From an uncultured archaeon (GTDB taxonomy: Archaea; Halobacteriota; Methanosarcinia; Methanosarcinales; Methanoperedenaceae), in the NCBI GenBank assembly GCA_902386085.1, contig CABMIA010000114.1, forward strand, positions 1 to 19,106: a stretch of DNA of 19,106 nt. The letters run 5' to 3'. Each line of letters opens with the position of its first letter. The stretch's first letter is position 1. The position numbers and the translations under genes are program-made. Below the pieces are notes generated by a model. The model saw nothing but the letters and a program-made list of their open reading frames with translations. It was not told the origin of the DNA and searched no databases. Below are positions 14,048 to 19,106 of the stretch, one piece after another.

Positions 14048-14626
14048 ATGAAATCTCTTGCGATAGCCAGATCAACTGATATATTGAAGCTAAAATCTAC
14101 ACTGCTGGAAATGAATGGGGCAGGATTGAGCTTTGAAATCAAACCAAAAGAGATCAATCCTGAGGCTGCGGAAAGGATACTGTCTCCTGTGTTTGAATCA
14201 CCATGCAATAAGTACGAGGTGTGCGCTATGATCGCTATCATGCAGGATGAAAAAATCGCCCTGAGCAGGATAAAAACCATATCTCATTCATCAGATGTAA
14301 TCATAATAGGCAATTCCCATGAACTTTTTGACAAACTGGTAAAACTCCTGCCGGTTCTTCCTGACCTCGTCATCCCGAATGTGTTTGATAAAGATGCCAA
14401 TAAACTAATCAGCGATCCAAAAGCTGCCCCTGTCTACCTTGGAGTTTTTGTCGGCAGGAAAGTACAGGTGCAAACAGAGTCTGGGTCGATATACAGCGGC
14501 GTTCTCAAACACGCCGATTCCGCAGGGGTCCTTTTCGAACCGGCAGATAATTCACCTTTTTTTATCACATGGCACGAAATCAAGAAAGTAATAATCCCGA
14601 AAGAAGAAAAAAATGGCAATCAGTAG
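14048..14626 (+). CDS. Unrecognised protein with C-terminal Sm-like segment
   Basis: I do not recognise the family of this 192-residue protein as a whole. The first 120 residues are mixed alpha/beta, including SPCNKYEVCAMIAIMQDEK and a segment DVIIIGNSHELFDKLVKLL. Residues about 127-185 resemble an Sm/LSm barrel: YLGVFVGRKVQVQTESGSIYSGVLKHAD, then AGVLFEP and FFITWHEIKKVIIP, matching the five-strand pattern with a G-x-x-V-x-V opening. If so, it could bind RNA. It has a hairpin in its leader and a weak purine-rich site (AGAGAG) before the ATG. Its stop abuts the convergent cbiE stop with no spacer. The Sm assignment rests on pattern only. Confidence 0.7.
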   Translation: MKSLAIARSTDILKLKSTLLEMNGAGLSFEIKPKEINPEAAERILSPVFESPCNKYEVCAMIAIMQDEKIALSRIKTISHSSDVIIIGNSHELFDKLVKLLPVLPDLVIPNVFDKDANKLISDPKAAPVYLGVFVGRKVQVQTESGSIYSGVLKHADSAGVLFEPADNSPFFITWHEIKKVIIPKEEKNGNQ

Positions 14627-15208
14627 TCACAAATTACTTATTACCACACAATACATGTCCGTTCCTGCACAGGGAGGCTGTTCAGTCGTGCCAGTTGAAA
14701 TCATTTCGTCGTCGTAAGCAAGCCTCTCGCAAACTGTGATCCGCCTGGGTAAACCCCTTGAATCAAGAAGATGCGCAATTTCTTTTACCCCGAAGGACGG
14801 ATCAGGAAGGAGAAAAACGCTTTTCCCGTTCCCAAGCTCAATAATTAGCTGGTTTTTCACTATTTTTAAATTGCGCGAGTGGGCCGTGATTACGGCAAGA
14901 TTCTCAATACCCATTCCCAGCCGCGAGCAGGCAAGTTGCAGGGAAGATATCCCAGGTATTACTTCATCCGTTTTTTTAGCAAATTTCCCAAGTCCGGAGA
15001 GCATTGGGTCCCCGGTCGAGAGCACAACGGAATCGTCAGGAAGGGAATTTAACGTATAATCCGTGATCTCATGAGTCTCGCAATTAATATGCTTCTTTGC
15101 AAGCTCAATTGCCCTTTTCGATCCGAATATTATTCTTGCATTATTGATCGCAGATACCGCTTCCTCTGTCAGGAGATTAGGCCCCGCGCCTGTACCAACT
15201 ATTTTCAC
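14627..15208 (-). CDS. cbiE: Cobalt-precorrin-7 (C5)-methyltransferase CbiE
   Basis: The 193-residue protein is a class III (tetrapyrrole) methyltransferase. It opens with KIVGTGAGPNLLTEEA, the CbiE start, then STGDPMLSGLGKFA with the SAM-binding G-D-P motif, VIPGISSLQLACSRLG, and VITAHSR near residue 107. Its length matches CbiE alone, without the CbiT decarboxylase domain found fused in CobL. It methylates C5 of cobalt-precorrin-7 in the anaerobic cobalamin pathway; cbiT must be elsewhere. The GTG start overlaps the cbiD stop as GTGA, so the two are translated in coupling. Confidence 0.93.
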   Translation of the reverse strand: MKIVGTGAGPNLLTEEAVSAINNARIIFGSKRAIELAKKHINCETHEITDYTLNSLPDDSVVLSTGDPMLSGLGKFAKKTDEVIPGISSLQLACSRLGMGIENLAVITAHSRNLKIVKNQLIIELGNGKSVFLLPDPSFGVKEIAHLLDSRGLPRRITVCERLAYDDEMISTGTTEQPPCAGTDMYCVVISNL

Positions 15209-16194
15209 ATTTGTTCACCGCTGTCCCTTAGTATTGTCCCGTTCCTGTTTAAAAGCACAATTCTCTTTCCTGATAACCTTACTGCCTCTGCAAGCGCTTT
15301 ATCTATAAGAGGATTTTGCGGATTGTCTTCGATCATCTCCCGGATCGTCGCATAGCCGCTGTCCTTAAGTACGCCTGGAAATGCCCATTTCAGTATCAGT
15401 CCCGGAAGGCCGGAGATTATCAATTCACCTTTTGCAGCTCTTAAACCCCTGGAAATATCGCTTCCTATGAGCACAATATCATAACCGGGGAAAAGCATAT
15501 GGGAAAAACGCACGCCGAGGCGGCCTGTTGTAAGCACAAGCTTATCGCTCTTTCTTATGAGTTCTTCTTTCATCCCGCCAAGATGCTCATTCCACGGCTC
15601 CACAAAGCCGGTCGTTCCGAGAATGGATATTCCCCCTGTTATCCCGACCTTTTCATTCAGGGTAAGTTTTGCTATTTTCCTGCCCTCAGGGACTGAAATG
15701 GTAACCTGCGCCCCTTTTAAATCTGTCTCCAAAAGCGCTTCTTTTATTGCCAGTTCTATCTGATGCATCGGACATGGGGCTATTGCCGGCATGCCTTTTT
15801 TCAAGCCTATGCCGGGACCCGCTTGTATTAGTATGGCATCGTGCTCTATGGCCTCTGCTTTGATCTCCATGCCGCCCGTGACGTCAAAGGCATGGTCCCC
15901 TGGGTCCTTTACCGCACATGCCTTTCCATTCCTTGCAACGACGTTCAGGAAAGCGCGGGGTCCGGCCGGGGTCGGGACAGATATTTCCGAAACCTCTTTT
16001 TTAAGAGATATTACGGCAGCTTTTGCAGCCGCAGCAGCCGTTGTTCCTGTGGTGTAACCCCTCTTCAGCATCGAGCCATCTGAAAGCAGGACAAAACGTC
16101 CGCTGGATATAAGCTTGTCGAGTTCTTTTTTTGTGATTGCTGACCGATCTATCCATTCATCGGGAATTTCAAAATTGCCAACCGGGTCGAACAT
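15205..16194 (-). CDS. cbiD: Cobalt-precorrin-5B (C1)-methyltransferase CbiD
   Basis: At 329 residues the protein carries CbiD hallmarks. It opens FDPVGNFEIPDEWI, as in methanogen homologues, then LKRGYTTGTTAAAAAKAA (residues 43-60), a GPGIGLKKGMPAIAPCP segment near 125-142, and GISILGTTGFVEPWNEH near 188-204. CbiD transfers a methyl group to C1 of cobalt-precorrin-5B with loss of acetaldehyde in a step before CbiE. Methanogens and their relatives need much corrinoid for methyl transfer, which fits this organism. It is divergent from the DedA gene, with about 90 bases between them for two promoters. Confidence 0.96.
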   Translation of the reverse strand: MFDPVGNFEIPDEWIDRSAITKKELDKLISSGRFVLLSDGSMLKRGYTTGTTAAAAAKAAVISLKKEVSEISVPTPAGPRAFLNVVARNGKACAVKDPGDHAFDVTGGMEIKAEAIEHDAILIQAGPGIGLKKGMPAIAPCPMHQIELAIKEALLETDLKGAQVTISVPEGRKIAKLTLNEKVGITGGISILGTTGFVEPWNEHLGGMKEELIRKSDKLVLTTGRLGVRFSHMLFPGYDIVLIGSDISRGLRAAKGELIISGLPGLILKWAFPGVLKDSGYATIREMIEDNPQNPLIDKALAEAVRLSGKRIVLLNRNGTILRDSGEQM

Positions 16195-16253
16195 GGTTAT
16201 TCTCTTAGTTCATCTAATAGATTAAGATACATTTCAAGATATTGACCCCACAA

Positions 16254-16262
16254 TCTTTAAGT
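16254..16262 (+). promoter_or_regulatory. Candidate TATA box for the DedA-family gene
   Basis: TCTTTAAGT is centred about 27 bases before the ATG at 16285, and no Shine-Dalgarno is seen, so the transcript may be leaderless. On the opposite strand, ATTAAGAT around 16221-16228 could serve cbiD. Confidence 0.4.
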
Positions 16263-16284
16263 TCGATTAATCTTATTTGTTCTT

Positions 16285-16884
16285 ATGATTGCTGAGACGC
16301 TGGCTGATTTTATGATGCAGTTCATTTCTTCCATCGGATACTGGGGCGTGTTTATGCTCACTGCGATCATACCGTTACCTCTGGAAATCATCATGCTTTT
16401 TGCGGGAAACCTGGCATATCAGGGCGTTTTTAATCTGGTCCTGATAAGTTTTGTTGGGACTGCCGGATGCGCCTCCAGTTCCATACTCTACTATCTTCTC
16501 GGATTGATCGGAGGAAGACCTTTTCTTCAAAAATATGGGAAATTTTTTTTCCTTGAGGAGAAACACCTGGAACTCACAGAGAAATGGTTCAGGAAATATG
16601 GAGATAAAGCTGTACTTTTATTAAGGCTGGTCCCCCTGGTGCATGCCCTGATATCCTTCCCTGCCGGCGTAGGCAGATACGGGTTCAAAAAACTTGTTTT
16701 TTACAGTTTCATAGGATATATGCCATGGTGTTTCGGGCTCGCTTATGTCGGTTACCTCCTCGGTCCCTACTGGAGTGAAATAATCGGGATTTTCAATCAG
16801 CTTGATATCGTGGTAATTGCAGTGTTGATCCTGTTAGGGATATATTTCCTGAAGTTCAGGCATTCTGCGTCCAGAATGGATTAA
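16285..16884 (+). CDS. DedA/SNARE-associated (VTT domain) membrane protein
   Basis: The 199-residue protein has the DedA layout: a hydrophobic N-terminal part with IIPLPLEIIMLFAGNLA (28-44) as the conserved re-entrant P-x-E/AG segment, a G-rich helix around ILYYLLGLIGGRPFL, and RLVPLVHALISFPAGVGR (114-131), the family's arginine-proline-glycine motif. Two terminal helices follow (YSFIGYMPWCFGLAYVGYLLG and the 170-190 stretch). Bacterial and archaeal relatives include undecaprenyl-phosphate flippases and lipid scramblases. The archaeal substrate, perhaps a polyprenyl or dolichyl phosphate lipid, is not known. Confidence 0.92.
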   Translation: MIAETLADFMMQFISSIGYWGVFMLTAIIPLPLEIIMLFAGNLAYQGVFNLVLISFVGTAGCASSSILYYLLGLIGGRPFLQKYGKFFFLEEKHLELTEKWFRKYGDKAVLLLRLVPLVHALISFPAGVGRYGFKKLVFYSFIGYMPWCFGLAYVGYLLGPYWSEIIGIFNQLDIVVIAVLILLGIYFLKFRHSASRMD

Positions 16885-16916
16885 AGCTTCGCAAAAGCAG
16901 CCTGGAAAAATTAGAT

Positions 16917-18638
16917 TCAGGTTCGCTTGAACAGCTTATCCAGTTCCTGCCTGTTAAAAGACACCATCGTCGGCCTGCCGTGCGGACACGTGTACGGATT
17001 CCCTGTGAGAAAAAGCTGCCTGACCAGGCTCTCCATCTGGTCGGGAGAACAATCGGCTCCTGCTTTGATAGCGCCTCTGCATGCGATGCTTTTTGTGACC
17101 CGCTCAAAGATCCCGGTATCGTTTTTCACTTTCTCATCTCTCAGTAGGTCTGTTATTATGTCGTGCACCAGCGAAGGGTCTTCAAGCCTTCCGAGAACGT
17201 TCGGGACTGCTGTTATTGCAAATGCCGAGGGGACGAATTCGGATATCCTGAAACCGAATTCCTCAAGCTGCGGGATGCATTCTTTCATCAATACCTTTTC
17301 CCTGGAATCCAGTTCGAGGCTGATCGGGACAATAAGTTCCTGCGAATCAGTGCGCCTGGAATCGCGCACCTGTTCAAAAAGGATGCGCTCATGAGCCGCA
17401 TGCTGGTCTATTATCATAAGTCCGTCCTTTGTTTCTGCAATCACGTATACCGAGTCCACCTGCCCGAGTATTTTTACATCCGGCATCCTGGTTTTTTCTG
17501 TTTCTGTATATTTTTCTGTTTGCCGAAGCCTTCTCTCTGTGTCTTTGGCCGGGAATTTGAATACTGACCCGGTTTCCCTGACGAGGGGCGGGCTCTCTGT
17601 AGCTTTTTCATAGAGTAAAGTCTGCTCAGGCACTCTCACATCGGGAATGAGATTCTTATTCAAAAGGGCATTTCTCACGGCCAGCGTCACCGCGTCCGAG
17701 ATCTCCCTCTCATGGCTCAGGCGAACCTGGTTTTTGGTGGGATGCACATTGACGTCCACCTCTCCTGTATCCACGGATATTTTTAAAACAGCAACCGGGA
17801 ATCGCCCTTTCGGGATCAGGTTGCCGTACCCCTCCCTCACAGCAAAGCTGATCGACCTTGAAGTGACGCTTCTGTCGTTGATAAAAAAAGACTGGGAATC
17901 GGGATTGCCACGCGTGACTTCGGGTTTGGAAACAAATCCGGTCACGGCAGCAAAAAGGGAGGCAGAATTAACAGGAAGCATAGCCTTTGCCACTTCCTGT
18001 CCGTAGATGTGTAGAATTGTATCAGAAAGCCCTGAGGCAGGCGAGCGCAGCGTCTCATGCCCGTTATGGAGGAGGGTAAAAGATATGCTGTTATGCCCAA
18101 GCGCATTCCTTGTTACAACATCGGTTATATGCGCAAGTTCAGTGGTGTCTGATTTAAGGTATTTTTTCCTTGCAGGTGTATTGAAAAAAAGCTCCTGGAC
18201 AGTTACTGAAGTCCCGTTGGGCGCCCCGGTATCGCTTATGCCCACGAGCCTGCCGCCGTGGATTACTACTTTTGTACCGGCCAGTTCCTCCTTCGTCTTT
18301 GTGATAATTTCCACTTTAGCGACAGCGGTTATTGAAGAAAGGGCTTCGCCCCTGAATCCCATTGTCATCACTTTTTCAAGGTCTTCGATTTTTGCGATCT
18401 TGCTCGTGGAATGCTTGACAATCGAGAGTGAGGCGTCTTCCCTGCCCATCCCGCATCCGTTATCGCTTACGCGTATCAGTTTCTTCCCGCCATTCATTAC
18501 TTCAATTTTGATATCCGATGCGCCTGCGTCTATGGAGTTCTCGATAAGTTCCTTAACCACTGAAGCCGGGCGTTCGATCACTTCCCCTGCTGCGATTTTG
18601 TTTATGGTGGCTTCATCAAGGATGTGGATCTTTCCCAT
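16917..18638 (-). CDS. mutL: DNA mismatch repair protein MutL
   Basis: The 573-residue protein begins with a GHKL ATPase: IAAGEVIERPASVVKELIENSIDAGA (15-40), DNGCGM (59-64) and GFRGEAL (94-100). The dimer interface motif FFNTPARKKYL lies near 151-161 and DVNVHPTK at 295-302. The C-terminal half carries the endonuclease motif DQHAAHERILFE (D411, H413, E417, E422), ACRGAIKAG (519-527) and CPHGRP (551-556). It therefore belongs to the nicking MutL type, not the E. coli type. This bacterial-type system occurs only patchily in archaea; mutS is not in the window. The ATG directly follows the hisF stop with no spacer, with GAGG inside the end of hisF. Confidence 0.97.
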   Translation of the reverse strand: MGKIHILDEATINKIAAGEVIERPASVVKELIENSIDAGASDIKIEVMNGGKKLIRVSDNGCGMGREDASLSIVKHSTSKIAKIEDLEKVMTMGFRGEALSSITAVAKVEIITKTKEELAGTKVVIHGGRLVGISDTGAPNGTSVTVQELFFNTPARKKYLKSDTTELAHITDVVTRNALGHNSISFTLLHNGHETLRSPASGLSDTILHIYGQEVAKAMLPVNSASLFAAVTGFVSKPEVTRGNPDSQSFFINDRSVTSRSISFAVREGYGNLIPKGRFPVAVLKISVDTGEVDVNVHPTKNQVRLSHEREISDAVTLAVRNALLNKNLIPDVRVPEQTLLYEKATESPPLVRETGSVFKFPAKDTERRLRQTEKYTETEKTRMPDVKILGQVDSVYVIAETKDGLMIIDQHAAHERILFEQVRDSRRTDSQELIVPISLELDSREKVLMKECIPQLEEFGFRISEFVPSAFAITAVPNVLGRLEDPSLVHDIITDLLRDEKVKNDTGIFERVTKSIACRGAIKAGADCSPDQMESLVRQLFLTGNPYTCPHGRPTMVSFNRQELDKLFKRT

Positions 18639-19106
18639 TTATGCCCTCACGGCCACACCTTTCCCCCTAAGATATTTCTTCGCCTCGCCGATAGTGTACT
18701 CACTGAAATGGAAAATACTGGCAGCAAGCGCAGCGTCCGCCTTGCCTTCCGTAAAAGCCTCATACATATGCTCAAGATTCCCGGCACCTCCTGAGGCTAT
18801 TATCGGGATATCCAGCGTCTCAGAGAGTGTGCGCGTTATCGGAAGGTCGTAACCGTCTTTCGTGCCGTCCCTGTCCATGCTCGTAAGCAGGATTTCTCCC
18901 GAGCCGAGTTTTTCCACCGTCTCTGCCCACTGCACTGCATCGAGGCCTGTCGGCGTCCTGCCCCCGTAGATCACAACCTCGTACCATGCTTTTGTGCCGT
19001 TTTCAAGCTCGATAAGGGTTTTATCTCCGTTATTTTCAAGATCGGTATTGCGCCGGCAATCGATGGCTGTTACGATGCATTGCGAGCCGAATATCTCTGA
19101 GGATTC
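18639..19106 (-). CDS. hisF: Imidazole glycerol phosphate synthase cyclase subunit HisF (C-terminal part)
   Basis: The frame runs from the window edge to TAA at 18639, showing 155 residues. It reads [14 protein letters not shown], containing the second catalytic aspartate (the D130 equivalent in AID), then [53 protein letters not shown] and [17 protein letters not shown]. These are the conserved loops of the beta-alpha barrel up to its end. HisF closes the imidazole ring in histidine biosynthesis using ammonia supplied by HisH. The N-terminus with the first catalytic aspartate is outside the window. mutL follows directly. Confidence 0.97.
   Translation of the reverse strand, partial: ESSEIFGSQCIVTAIDCRRNTDLENNGDKTLIELENGTKAWYEVVIYGGRTPTGLDAVQWAETVEKLGSGEILLTSMDRDGTKDGYDLPITRTLSETLDIPIIASGGAGNLEHMYEAFTEGKADAALAASIFHFSEYTIGEAKKYLRGKGVAVRA

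Noticed and set aside
1..19106. CRISPR arrays, insertion sequences, rRNA or tRNA genes
   Set aside because: No regularly spaced repeats, transposase motifs, terminal inverted repeats or recognisable RNA genes were found by reading.

Overview
The window looks like chromosomal DNA of a methanogen-related euryarchaeon. Archaeal hallmarks are ribosomal protein S19e, a PDCD5-family DNA-binding protein, a UPF0146 protein, A/T-rich TATA boxes about 25 bases before start codons, and KaiC-like proteins. The anaerobic-type cobalamin genes cbiD and cbiE, a bacterial-type MutL and abundant PAS-domain sensors fit the Methanosarcinales, possibly a Methanoperedens/ANME-2d-like lineage. That placement is inference from gene content; no lineage marker gene was compared.

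Layout. Positions 1-2173 (minus) hold an Old Yellow Enzyme-type oxidoreductase followed directly by a GAF-PAS-HisKA sensor kinase cut by the window edge. A UPF0146 gene (2270-2683) diverges from them. From 2801 to 6172 (plus) runs a tightly packed set: a degenerate KaiC-like protein, a KaiC-like/small-GTPase fusion, a roadblock protein, a CRM-domain (YhbY-type) RNA-binding protein, S19e and PDCD5. Facing it (6177-7106, minus) is an MNT/HEPN toxin-antitoxin pair whose HEPN gene is frameshifted near its 3' end. Small genes follow (a four-helix membrane protein, a possible 28-residue upstream peptide, a CxxC zinc protein). Next is a minus-strand ABC-2 exporter ATPase-permease-cysteinyl-tRNA synthetase operon with 4-base overlaps, and an apparently intracellular trypsin-like protease.

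Positions 11621-13844 hold a 380-base intergenic stretch with a perfect 17-base palindrome and a possible folded 5' leader. It is followed by a multi-PAS/winged-helix regulator split in two by one in-frame TAG codon. After that come a gene with a C-terminal Sm-like segment and its own leader hairpin, the cbiD-cbiE pair (minus), a DedA-family membrane protein (plus), mutL, and the end of hisF (minus).

The most unusual unit is the 2801-5043 group. Two consecutive RecA/KaiC-fold domains have lost recognisable Walker motifs, the second is fused to an intact MglA/COG2229-like GTPase, and a roadblock partner is translationally coupled downstream. It reads as a small GTPase switch with pseudo-ATPase scaffolds, transcribed into ribosome-related genes. 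Other notable points are the amber-interrupted regulator, the one-base frameshift in HEPN, and a cysteinyl-tRNA synthetase lacking the usual C-terminal segment.
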